Source of the DNA: Trileptium ribeirensis
Taxonomy: Eukaryota; Nematoda; Enoplea; Enoplida; Thoracostomopsidae
DNA: 64,000 nt
Direction: 5' to 3'
Assembly (NCBI GenBank): GCA_030248225.1
Contig: JASANE010024735.1
Coordinates: 35,764-99,763 of the forward strand
The position numbers and the translations under genes were made by a program. Shown here in pieces: positions 12,601-24,029 of this stretch (position 1 is the first letter of the stretch; every line of letters starts with the position of its first letter). The notes beneath the pieces were generated by a model that did not search any database, was not told where the DNA came from, and was given only the letters and a program-made list of their open reading frames with translations.

Positions 12601-15069
12601 CATGCATATACGTGATACAACTTGCAAGTTAAAAATCATGATTGTGATATTTCGATTAAAGGTATCAAGCTTAATTATTTGCTCATGTTTCGCTGATTTA
12701 AATTAGGAGCGATACATAACTGTAAAAGATTATTGCACAATTCCTGTGAATGAAGCGTCTAAATTCTCAAATACCGTCTAATTGATAAAATTCTTTTCTT
12801 ATCCATCTGCTCCTGGCACAATCACTAGATAGATAAATTTTAACACATCGAGATTTTTTATTGGAAGAGCAATGAAATTTTGTTTTGCGCACACCTGTGC
12901 ATTTCCACTGCTCCCATGGTGTCCTACCAAAATTTTCACAAAAACAACACGAATTCGAACAGGAGACTTTTAATTTTGGCCATATGGGGTGACTCAACAT
13001 TTTATTTTTTTATAACTGTTGCCAGAGGCATCGGTTCGAAAAATGGATACCTGTTTTTGACATATGAACCAAAGTTTATTAAAAATACCTCACAGAGAGT
13101 TAAATTTTTAATATGGTTGTATTCAATGTAAAAACATTTAAACACGTTAATTTCATTGTTTTAGCCTCACATTGGGCTTGTTTTAATATTTTGAGATTGT
13201 ATCGGAACAAAATTTGATAAATTTTGGCACCAAAAATGTTTATATTTTGCCACGTTTATAATATAGATGTATGTAGGTCATTACAATGCGTCTATAGACT
13301 TTCAGAGTTGCTGATTAAGACAAGTAATGAAATTGCATTTGCGGGGTATACATCAAATAAGGCTAGCGTTAGGACATGCAACGTGAAAATTGCTCTTCAA
13401 ATTATAATTTTTCTTATAATTATGAATCATAAATTTTAAAGTTCTTAGTCTTTTTGCCATTGGAGGCATAAATAAAGGGTTCTACGGCTTTGATATGTCG
13501 TTAAAATAGCCATTAAAGTATTAGCGGTGGATTGTTGTCATCGCGGAACTATAAAGGAGCTCACAAAGCTGAACTAGGAACGTCAAAATATTTACACAGT
13601 AGCCATACTCGCTACGTTTATCCTCGTTTTGTAAGTTAGAACTGATATGCGAATGCGATCAGAATTTTTCGAAATGGTACATATTATGGTTAGATGTCTC
13701 TGGGTATACGAATTTTTGTATATTCTAAAGAAAAGCGCGAAAAATGTGATATATTAGTATGTAATTATCGTAATTTTACTGTTATCAAGCTCGATTTTTT
13801 CTGGCCGGCTGGGCTAAAAATTTCTTTACAGCAAATATCGCTCCAAAAGTTATTTTTTTGTACTTGTCTGTGGTAATCTATCAGTACAAAACTTGCCATG
13901 TGAGTATGTAATTCCCAATATAACCTGAATTTGAGGTGACTAACGTACATAAGTTTCGTTGCTAAACGCTATTACAACCAGACATGATGCAACTGGGTTC
14001 AACTTTGCAACGCGTATATGTAATTGTTTACGTGGCGCATATCAATACTATATGGCTTCATACCGGTTCAACCTGGTTTACAATTATTGGGGACGTTATA
14101 ATGCTTATTTTGGATCACGTTCACGTTAAATTTTACTTATTAAGTTTGAAATTCCTGACAGTGTAAGTTTTATTGATAAATCATTTCTCAATGTATGCAG
14201 CCTCAAATGGTATTCTCAGTCCTCAACGACAGCTATCGGAGCCTTGGTGTGTAGGGGTGTTCAACACTTAGGGGGTTATTCCATATTCCCTTATCGACAA
14301 CTATGATACATTATATTCTTATAAATTACATCAATTGATTAAGTACTTCTGTGTTAGTAACTATCATGATGCTTAAGCAAAATTGAAATCTGATCATTCA
14401 CAAGGCGAGGTCAGTGTTTCCGAGGATGGTTCGAGTTACTCATCTTACACATATCTCCCCGTCACTTCTTGTATTACCTTATTAATCGTTCAGTTGATCT
14501 TGATATTTTATACCTTGTTGAATGAGGCTACTATGTGCTTTTCGCAAAAACCTGGGACACAAAAAAGTTCAAAAACCACATTAGCGACTATGTTAATAGT
14601 AGCCTTGCGGATGCTACCAATAAATGCTCGCACCTTCTTTACGAGGAGGCAATACCTTAGCCAATATGAAACTAATATAACGTTGCTATACCAAATCTGT
14701 CAATGCAACATCTAGGTAATGAAGTTAACGTTCTGTTGAACAAGGCCATAATTGCTCGGATTTCGACGAATTGTTAAGTCGATTAAAATCGAATATCCGC
14801 TTTGTATTCCGCGTGCGTTTGTTGAATTAAATGACTGTAGGGTTAGCATAAATAAAGAAAATTACAATTGGCTAGAATCGTGAAAATCTGTGAGGCCGCT
14901 CAGACCAAAATTTCGAAGCGAAAATAGATCATTATTTTAAAAATAGCTTGCAAAGTTTCATCTATCGCTAATAACTATTTTGCCTGAAAGCTGCATTCGA
15001 TTAAAAAATGAAATATCGTAGCTGCAAAACTAGAATATATAAACGTATATACTTATATATCATAGATTT
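12601..15069. other. Gene-less stretch
   Basis: No gene recognised. A 110-codon open frame at 14383-14715 contains one hydrophobic stretch (ITLLIVQLILIFYTLL) but lacks an ATG at its start, splice context and any family resemblance. I do not call it. Confidence 0.4.
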
Positions 15070-16170
15070 GGTGCAAATGGTCGGCGCAGGAGGGGAGGTC
15101 GTCAGGGATGCAGTAAATTTGTGAATTTTTGTGGGACTCAAACATTTTTCTTAATTTTTGCGAATTTTCCGCTGATTTTTGCGATTGACCAACAATTTTT
15201 GCTTCTTTTCCATTATCCCCGCAGCCCCAATTTGATCAATTTTGAAGATTCAGAGCTGATTTTGCTACCATTCGATTCATCTCGATGAGGCGGTTCAGAA
15301 AATACTCATTTTGTCCATACGTCTGTAAAATTTTTTTTCCATTTTTTGAGGTCCCAATGGTCCCTCTTGGGAACCCAAAAATTTTTTTCTTCGGACTATG
15401 GTCATCTTTGGTACCACTCGACTCGGCTTGATGAGAGAAATCTATTGTTGTGTAGTATATTGAAATATACGCCACCGTCAGAAAGGTGTGAGAGCCCAAG
15501 TAACCCAGAGGGCCAAAATAAAGTGCAGGCCATGCCGTTCTCGATATACCAAGCCTAAGCCTTAGTCTTAGCCTAAGCTAAGGTCCTTATATGATCCATA
15601 CACTAAGCCTAAGCCTAAGTCGGGGGCTACCGCCTCCGGAACCCCCCGCTCGAACCTGTTCCTTTTCCTAGCGTTATAATGTAACGCCCTGAGGGTTATT
15701 TGGGTCCTCATAACTTTCGACCGGTGGAGTAGATTTCAATATACTACACACCAGTAGATTTCTCTCATCAAGCCCAGTAGAATTGTATAATAGTATCAAA
15801 CATGACCACATTCCTCAGAAAAAAAATTTGGGTTTCCAAGGAGGGACCATCGGGACCTCAAAAATCAGAAAATTTTTTCAGGGATATAGGTAAAATGAAT
15901 GTTTCCTGAACTGCCTCATCGAGTTGAATCGATTGGTACCAAAATCAGCTCTGTATCTTTAAAATTGACCAAATTCGGGCTGGTGGATAATGGAAAAGAA
16001 CCCAATTTTTTGCCAATTTTTCATTAATTTCTTTTTAAATTTTTCCCATTTTGTGCCGTTATTTTCCAACATTTAGCATATCTTTGCAAAAAATTTTCGC
16101 GCGAATTCGTCTCTGGGTGGGGCGTCGGAGCCTAAGAGGGGTTGATCCCCTATTCCATCCTAGGATCAGG
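15070..16170. repeat. Large inverted repeat around a MITE-like core
   Basis: The left arm (about 15070-15525) and right arm (about 15685-16170) are imperfect reverse complements. For example CAGAGCTGATTTTG at 15250 pairs with CAAAATCAGCTCTG near 15938, and CTCGATGAGGCGGTTCAG with CTGAACTGCCTCATCGAG. Outer parts belong to the G-rich/T-rich dispersed family. The 150-bp centre is a copy of the TTAGGC-type element. The whole could fold into a long hairpin. Confidence 0.75.
15540..15680 (-). mobile_element. TTAGGC-type MITE-like element, copy 2 (reverse)
   Basis: Reverse complement of the 766-945 element: AAGCCTAAGCCTTAGTCTTA, then GGTCCTTATATGATCCAT, a C-rich patch, then CTGTTCCTTTTCCTAGCGTT. 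The inverted ends are not preserved. Confidence 0.6.
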
Positions 16171-16299
16171 TATGTCTATATTCCAATGCAGCGTCAATTG
16201 AACTGAAGTGTACTTAATTCAAGGAATAATGATGCTTTAATCTGACAAATCTATATGATCTCTCTTAATTGTTTATAATCATTCCGCCGGATCTTGGCA

Positions 16300-18620
16300 T
16301 GCAGTATACTAGGGCCACTTCTGGTCGTAAGGGATCCCATCTGCACCACCATTGCCCGCTGTGCTGCCCGGACGACCCCGGCTTCCCGACTCCCCGTAGA
16401 ACCGCTAGTTGACCTAAGTGAACCGGTTAGCTAAGCAGGCCGCCGGCGGGTTTACCTGAATGTTCGACCTGGCCTCTATATCGGCCCACTCATCAAGTGG
16501 TATGAAGGTCCTCGGAGGGAAGGTCATCCCTTAAGACTGCTCACAGGTAATAAGGCTGACCCGCCTTTCCATCATTTCCCACACAATCCTATTTGCTTGG
16601 AGTATTTATTTCCCCATGCTTGTAGGCGTGGGTCCGCTCCTGGTTGCCCCTCGATTGTCCTAGTCCGGGCCCTGTTGCCAGAAGGGGTAACGCTCGAGGA
16701 CACCTGGGGCACGATCTCAGAGCACCTTGCCTTGTCCGGGGATGCCTTTCTTGGTAGGGCTTTAAACACCAAAACCTGCAATTTCCGAACTAAATTTATT
16801 GTTCGGGTTGTTTCTTAGAGGTAGTCTCTACTACCCACTACTTCACTTGGTCTTATAAGTTTATTGAGAGCCGAAGTGTTTTTTGTTACGTGATGGACCT
16901 TAGTCTGAAAGTTGCCTTACCAAAGTGCAATTGGTTATCGCAGAAAAATAAGCATAACCACATCAGCTATTTATTCGTTCAAATACATTGTCACACAATT
17001 TTGTTTAATCCAATGAGTAATTTTATCGATTAACACCATAAGGTACCATGTGGGGTAGCCAAAAACAGTGATATATCACTCTATGTTACATACCTACAGC
17101 TTGTATAAAATGCAAGAATGCCAGACCTAGATATACCCGGCCGACACGCGGAAACTTAATCCCCGTTCCCCTTTTTGTCACTCCCAAATTTTCACGACCC
17201 GTGTCAAGTATGTTACTGTTCGCTATTGCGTGATACTGTGCGAGGCTCGTACATTCACTTGAATTTGTTTACGTTGTCCGATACGATGATGGAGCATGCA
17301 GCCACCTGCGTATGCTCTGCCACAGTTTGCGGACCCATAGCCTGAGTTCCCACACCTTCATACGGAAAATGATTGACACCGAGATTGCGTGAAGGGCGAA
17401 ATGAGGTACATACTCCGAGGGCCTATTCTGCGTCCCTAGCACACAGGGCGATGTTGCCTGCCCTCCCTTATGTTTGATGCTGGGGAAATTCCGACGAGCA
17501 CCTCTACCATAGCTGCACGGTTTGAGGGTACTCGACAAGGTTCTTAACTGTGGGTTCATCTCACGAAGGAAAGACTTACGAGAGCATAATCTCGAATTCT
17601 CATGGTCACTCCAGCCGGAACCTGTTATTATTATGTTAAATCATTTCTCGTCGACTTGGTTTGCGAATCACTACGTCTGAGCTCAGCCATATTTTCTGTG
17701 CCAATACACCAGCGTATGAATAGCCTTATGGACCTACCTAGATGTCTGCCAGATCTGGAGCCAATCGCGCAACACCAGCCCACATTGAACTACTAAGCTT
17801 TTTTTGAGAAGAAACGGGAAAAACACATGGCTTGGTGAGCAATGACCTTCTAGCGGAGCTCGACAAGGAGAATAATAGGAAGGGTGGCTGTCTGTGGCTT
17901 TCTTAGCGCCCCCCGCACTCGGAACAGCAACGCATTGCGGCAATGCTGCGTCTGTATCGGTAGGCCCACCCGAACCACAAAGGCCTTGGACGTATTGTTA
18001 AAATATCAACGGCCTCCCTACCGTAATCGCACGGCTTGGGAGTACTTTTTTATACTTTTGAGCTGGCAGCCCTTTTACAATAAACGGAAAACCTCACAAG
18101 GGCGATACTCGGACTTTTCTGGTGGCTCCACTGGTCAGTTTCTGCACTTAACTAAACTGCGGTCAGCGTACTCCAGATCGATTGACTGCCAATAGCTGTT
18201 CCCTCATCCCGTGGCTCTGTGAACCACCCCTTCCTTTTTCTTTCTTGTTTGTGAACCCTCAACCGATAACCACAACGCTGACGAAACAAAACGACTACCC
18301 ACCAAGCGATTGTAACACAAAAAACCGCCCGATGGGTTGTGGAGCCAGTCGATGTTGGCGTGATCCATTTTGGGCGCGATTTTTATCATTTTTGGGCACA
18401 TGCACTTACGGGCGCTCAGAGTATCGTTCTGACGCTCCAGTACCCGCAAGGGCGGTCCCTGCGATTTGAATTTTTATCATTCAACGGTCGAGGTAAGGCT
18501 TTCCAGCATGCCGCTCGAAGAAAGCCCACCTACGTAGATCGGTAATACAAAAAAACGTAAACGCTGTTCGTAATGCAAAAGCAGAAAGCAAGAGATAACG
18601 GCGACAACCGCCAAAACACG
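16300..18620. other. GC-richer unclassified block
   Basis: Base composition shifts clearly towards G+C relative to both sides, with several medium open frames on both strands (16572-16818, 17269-17559, 17884-18195, 18182-18469), none with recognisable domains. A phrase at about 17500-17531 (CTCTACCATAGCTGCACGG) recurs diverged near 18015-18045 (CCCTACCGTAATCGCACGG). Best guess is an old, heavily mutated transposon or foreign insertion. No LTRs, TIRs or polymerase motif could be confirmed. Confidence 0.35.
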
Positions 18621-21115
18621 AAAAACCCAAACTTAAAATTTATTTGCTCTACTGGCTCCTACCCTGCATCGGGCAGTCTCTTCTTAAACCCTTTGTCTAC
18701 CCCTCTTTCTTACTTGGAATTATTCTCTCCAACTTGAAAATGTAAAATCTTGAACTCGAAAATATTAGTAATACAAGGCAAAATATTTCAATATAACTAC
18801 CAGGCAAAAATAACTGCCAGACAAAATGACGCTTAAATGTTGACAAACGCTGTCCGTCGATCAAACGCAGTGTAGCCCCTAAAACTAAACAGTTTGACGT
18901 GTCGTGCGATCACAAAGTTCCCTGCAGATCAAAATAGCGTTGGGCAATCGGCGATTTATTAAACAAACTAAACCTCATGCTAGTTATAAGAAATTTTTTT
19001 ATATTTTTATTATTTTTAGGTGAACAAAGAGTGGTAAGTCGCCTGGGCGGGATCAGGTATGAGACCTGGCAAGTCGCCTACTGGAGAAATTTATAGTTTT
19101 ATGATAGCATGTTAGGGGCCATTTTAGGTGATAGATGTGAAAGATTTGAATGTCACAAGTGTGTCATAAGAATCCTGAGCGAACCTGTAGGGTTTGGTCG
19201 CCGCTGTTTTCGAGGTTAATGATAATATAAGACATCGTGAAGATGTGGGAGCGCAGGAATCGTGGAGTGTTGGTTGTTTTAGTTTCTCTTTGCAGCATAG
19301 AAAAAGGTGTTTAGGCGCCTACATGAGGCCCCAAGTACTTACAAGTAACGGTTGGGTAGTTCCAAATATATGATTTAGAAGCCTTAGTAAGTTCTAGCAG
19401 CAATTATGTACCCCTATTTTACCCTAGTTATACATAAGCCCCAAAATTTGGAATTTTAGTTCGGCCTATGTAAAACATTACTCCACTCAAATTTTGTCGA
19501 ATTCCTTCCACACTTAATCCCATCTTCAAAAAATAGTACAATAACTGTTCACCCAGCAATCGTATTCCTACTTCTTCGTACCAGGACAGGTCGTCTCGAG
19601 AGCTAAACCGTCACAAAAGGTCTCGACTCAAATTTATGAAAGTTCTGCATAGCGCCCGACCCGTCCTGACAAGCACAAAACGTAGCAACATTTTCGATCC
19701 AACTTTCTAAATGCTAAATACCATACAACTAATGGGTATGCGCAGCGGAATCAGCCTTTGGTCATGAAATCTCGAAATCTAAAGAAGGATTACGAAAGAG
19801 TTCTGACCACTGTCCCTGGCCCATCCGAGTGCGCACCGGTTCCCTCTCCTTCTCAGCACAGCACTTTGCAACACACAAATTGTTATGTACAGGATGGTTG
19901 TGGGCCCGACCAGATACCAGCAGGTTAGGCGCACTGGATTTTTATTTTTTCCTACGAAAATCAGACACGCGCATATCGTGGCAGTGGGGCGTGATTGTCG
20001 ATAAAGGATACAACAGGAATACTACATTGTTTATTTCTAATAGTTGTAAACTTTACATCGCACAATGCTTGGAACACACTCCACCGATATCCGGCCATCC
20101 GTCAGGCTCAAATTTTTCCGTCTTAATCCCAATTTTGGATGCCCCTTAAAATTTCCCAAATCTCGGGCTGTTACATAGTCCATCCCGTATGGATGCCCGT
20201 CTGGCGGGGAGAGTTTCGGTTCTTCATACAGTTGCGATTGCAACTCCATATTCGTAACAACATAACATCTATAGTGGCGACGACTGTGATAGCTAGCTGA
20301 TATTTCATGATTTATGGTGCAGTTCAACTTGAGATGTCATGCATTAGATTTTAGCTGCCCTTTAATAAATGACCTTTTCCGAAAATGTTAAAAAATATAA
20401 TGAAATGTCACCAGCTAAGAGCAATTTATACACTGTGCGATACTGACGACAAATAATGGACTTCATAATGATTCAGAAAATGTGTATAATGTTAAAATCC
20501 TATTATGTTGGAACGACGGATAATCTCAGTTATGTACAAAATGTTTGATTTAACATTCAAAGTATGGGTTAGGTATTGAGATATTCTCCGGTTTAATCGA
20601 ACCAATAAAGCAAATTTTTGGTTTCCGACTAACAAACCAACTTTTAGTCGGTTCTGATGAAAAATATTTTTAACTTGTATTTTAATGACATAAAGTTAGT
20701 AAAAAACTGTGATCAAGTACCATTTTTCTTGTTGATATGCGTACACATTTACCATGAATGACATAAACCCGGAAGCCGTTGTGTTTCGGTGCTTTGGAGT
20801 CTAGCAGAAATATTTGAACACTGTTATTTCAGTTACAAACAGTAACTTCAGAGCTGTCGTAAGTGCACAGATTTACAACTAAACTCGTTAAATCCGTTCG
20901 GCGACAGATACAGCTGTATATATAGCAAATATGATTGCTCACACGGCCGCATGTAATCTGCGATCGTTTAACCAAAGTTGGAGGATAGTACTAATTGTAA
21001 ACTACTTCCGGTTTGATGATACACATCAACAACAATTTTACCTAGAAACTATACTAGCAGCCAAGATATCATCGCAACGTGTGCAGCTCTGGCGGTAAGA
21101 CCGCAGTTCGCTTCA
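18621..21115. other. Gene-less stretch
   Basis: No gene or RNA recognised. Moderately GC-rich patches at 19820-19990 and 20080-20330 carry open frames without family features and may be further debris of the block to the left. Confidence 0.35.
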
Positions 21116-21278
21116 CCTTTAGGGGCCGGACGTTATATTGTTAGAAAAAGAACAGTTTGTGCGGCATCCCCAAACGTAGGCTTACTATATCTCCCATATA
21201 GAGGACCGTAGCTAAAGATCAGGCATAGACTAGTATATAAAAACGGCATAGCATATATTTCACGTCTGCCCCTAAAAG
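21116..21278 (+). mobile_element. TTAGGC-type MITE-like element, copy 3 (both ends)
   Basis: The best-preserved ends of the family: CCTTTAGGGGCCGGACG at the left, and CGTCTGCCCCTAAAAG at the right, whose reverse complement is CTTTTAGGGGCAGACG. Inside are GTTAGAAAAAGAACAG and a decayed hexamer tract (GTAGGCTTAC). About 163 bp, no ORF. Confidence 0.7.
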
Positions 21279-21682
21279 CTATGTTGGCCACGACTATCAT
21301 ACCGAACTCGAAACTCAGGCATTGGCTTAACAATCTTCGGCTACTGATAACAGATAACACGATTATCGAATGCGTTAAAACAATTTATATATAATACGAG
21401 CTGTATTTATATACATACGGTAATCGCACGCGGTAATTCTGTTCTAACAAAAGATCTACATAAAATTTATAACGTGGCTTCAACTGGAAATGCTGCGCAA
21501 CCCATATAACACGTATAAATTTTATTACAGGGACGCAGCAAGAGAGAGTGAAATTTGAGCTCATCACCACAAGTCAGCTGTCGTAGGTTTTCCATAGCAC
21601 GTCCTCACACCTTTGAAATGCACCCCTACACACCATTTCTGAGTAGCGAATTATTTGCCGGCCGTACTTTCTTCTTATTTTT

Positions 21683-21929
21683 TGCGCTTGTCCCGCATGG
21701 TAACGGGGTTCGTGGTTGTTGCACTCCTTCTCCATTTGCAGCGGTTATGGGCTTGGTCAGGATTCACTTTGGCGATCTTCAGATCATGGGGTAGAGTGTC
21801 CTGCTAATGCTGCTTGGACCGTCCTCTGGGTTATTTGCCTTCGACGATGAGGTGGTATCCCTGTTTGGCCAGGGTGATGTCGTCCGCTCGCAGAACATTT
21901 CTGAACCATCTGAGTCGAGCTTCGTGACG
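21683..21929 (-). pseudogene. LINE 3'-end coding fragment
   Basis: Minus-strand reading gives ARLRWFRNVLRADDITLAKQ, then YHLIVEGK with PRGRSKQH after a stop, then LKIAKVNPDQAHNRCKWRRS. This R-L-R-W-x-x-x-V-L-R-x-x-x and P-R-G-R-x-K pattern closes the ORF of many LINEs, immediately after the RT thumb. Two stops and the lack of an upstream RT domain show it is a truncated dead copy. It differs clearly in sequence from the LINE pieces at 2.8 kb and 24 kb. Confidence 0.72.
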
Positions 21930-22540
21930 GCCGTACTATAATATTTTCAAAACCTATTCATCTAATCCAATGAAGAGCAGAACCAAAAAAAATTAAAAAA
22001 CAGTCAGTTTGACCGTTTCAGCTGAATGTAAATGTCAACCAAAACATCCTGATTTTAATAGTTGGCTGGCAAGAAATATTTCGAATTTCTCAGTTTGGTT
22101 TAACATTGTCCTAAAAATGGAAAGTTCCAGCAAGCATTAGTCATTCGCAAGGTGGTTCGTGTAGGTATAAATGTTTTCTTATCGTAACCTCCGACACCGA
22201 ATGAACTGTCTAAACGATGCGACAATTTAATGTGCAAAAATGATGTTTTGTTGGTTGTCAGCTCACCTCCTCCTCTCAATTTTTCTATAAAAAACAACGA
22301 CATTGTGTAATACATATATTTATGTTATTATGTATATATTTTATATAAATTAATATATTTATTTGTATATCATTTTGTCAATTTGTAGGTATGTATTTTG
22401 TTGCTTTTTGGGGACCACGGTTGTCGCCGCAGCCATAATGGCAAGCAGTTTTTTTGCTTCTTGTTTCGTGGTTATAAGCTTTTTCGACTGTTGCGGTGTA
22501 GACGATAGCAAACAAAAATGTCTATTGTTGTACTGAAATA
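21930..22540. other. Gene-less stretch
   Basis: AT-rich, with an almost pure A/T tract at about 22310-22370. Nothing coding recognised. Confidence 0.45.
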
Positions 22541-22544
22541 TAAT

Positions 22545-23200
22545 TTATATACCTCATCACCCAACGGATAGCAGCTATTTTGTCGCACTAATAATTTTAC
22601 CGCCAAACCATCCAGCAGCTTGTTTCTGGACCGTTTGCTGAGTCTTGTTCTCACTTTCTTTTTTTCCTGTAGCGTTTACGAAATATATACTATATAGATA
22701 TATCTAGTGCTCTAACCATCAAAATATCGCCAATGACGTTTTATTCTGTATTTCATATCGATTTGAATCAGAATGTTAACTGTGGATACAATGTACATAT
22801 TGTATCGCCAAGTGGATAATAGCTATTTTGTCGTGCTAGCACTTTCACGGGCAGCTCGCTGCTTATACTTGAATCGTATTTGAGTCTTTTTCTCTCTTTC
22901 TGTAGCCTTGAAATGTTAAATTAATGGATTTGGTACTCTGATCGGCGCTTATTGTGACGTTATGTTGTATATGATATTGATCTGATTCAGTATACTTGGA
23001 CGCAATATATGTTCCACCGCCAACTGACAACTGCAATGTGGTCATGTTATTCAACAGACCGGTTTTATCCTGTACTGTTTACTGAGTCCTTTCTTATTTT
23101 CACATCCTTTCTTTAGCGAAGAACTGTTAGCAATTGGACTTATAATATTTTTCACATGGATTTAAATCAGAATATGTTTACTACTGATGTTTAATTAGTT
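22545..23200. repeat. Degenerate tandem array, about three units of 200-250 bp
   Basis: Recurring phrases mark the unit. AGCTATTTTGTCG occurs at 22573 and 22821. GAGTCTTGTTCTC (22639), GAGTCTTTTTCTC (22880) and GAGTCCTTTCTTA (23083) each lead into a TTTCTGTAGC-like motif. Each is followed by ATCGATTTGAATCAGAATG-type sequence (about 22757, 22977 and 23160). Units are strongly diverged and the last is shorter. Non-coding. Confidence 0.65.
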
Positions 23201-24029
23201 CAATTTGTTAGGATTATGTCAATATTAAGTTTAACTACGCGTTTGCTTTAACATAAAGTTTTCTATTGCACCCCAGTATGCTCGATATAAGTGCAATATA
23301 TTGGTACAGGAACAAGATGTATGTGTCGCACATACTATATACGAATGTAATATTCATTCTTATAACGCGCTCGAATTATTAGGAAAACGAACTTTTCAAT
23401 TTTCTGTACTATGCCTAAATCTGGTTTAATCATAATTAGCTCAAGTCACGTTCCGTAGCAGTGCTATTATTCACTGTAATGCAATAAATTTGCCTAAAAA
23501 TGCAGGTATCGCATGGAAGTCCCAATCTCGTTTTATAACGGTTCAGGACAGTCGAATATTTCAGGCCCGTTCTCTCTTAATCCTGAACGGACCCATTTAC
23601 ATTTAATTGGTAGTGTTGTTCAACGTCCTCGATTAAAACTTAACCACCAAGCAAGCTATTTTAGCTCATAAACAAACTTGCGGTCTACTACTTAAGTTGG
23701 TACACTTATATGGCATTGCTTTATTGGCATGAGGTATTCAGAATTATTGGGTTTTAAAACTTGTGCATTGATGGGCATCGCGTATATTTTTAACCAAATA
23801 ATTCACGGTACATTCAAGGATTGTTGACGATATGCTATCAGATAAATAAATTGTCTATTCACGGACGTCAGCTTGATATACTGGTTCCTGGCATTCAGTT
23901 TAACCTGATTGTTTGTTCTAATCTGCCGGGAATAATGATCGCAGATTTCCGCACACGAACTGAAAAAATACTTCATATAATACCGGTGAACGTTAAATAT
24001 ATTAGTATATATGTTATCAATTATATTAT
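23201..24029. other. Gene-less stretch
   Basis: No gene recognised. The right end may already be the decayed 5' part of the LINE that follows. Confidence 0.4.

Noticed and set aside
14383..14715. 110-codon frame with one hydrophobic stretch
   Set aside because: Starts at TTG, no splice signals or family resemblance, and lies in AT-rich repeat-bearing DNA.
17269..18545. Several 60-100 codon frames on both strands in the GC-richer block
   Set aside because: Higher G+C lowers stop frequency. No domain or start/splice context supports them.
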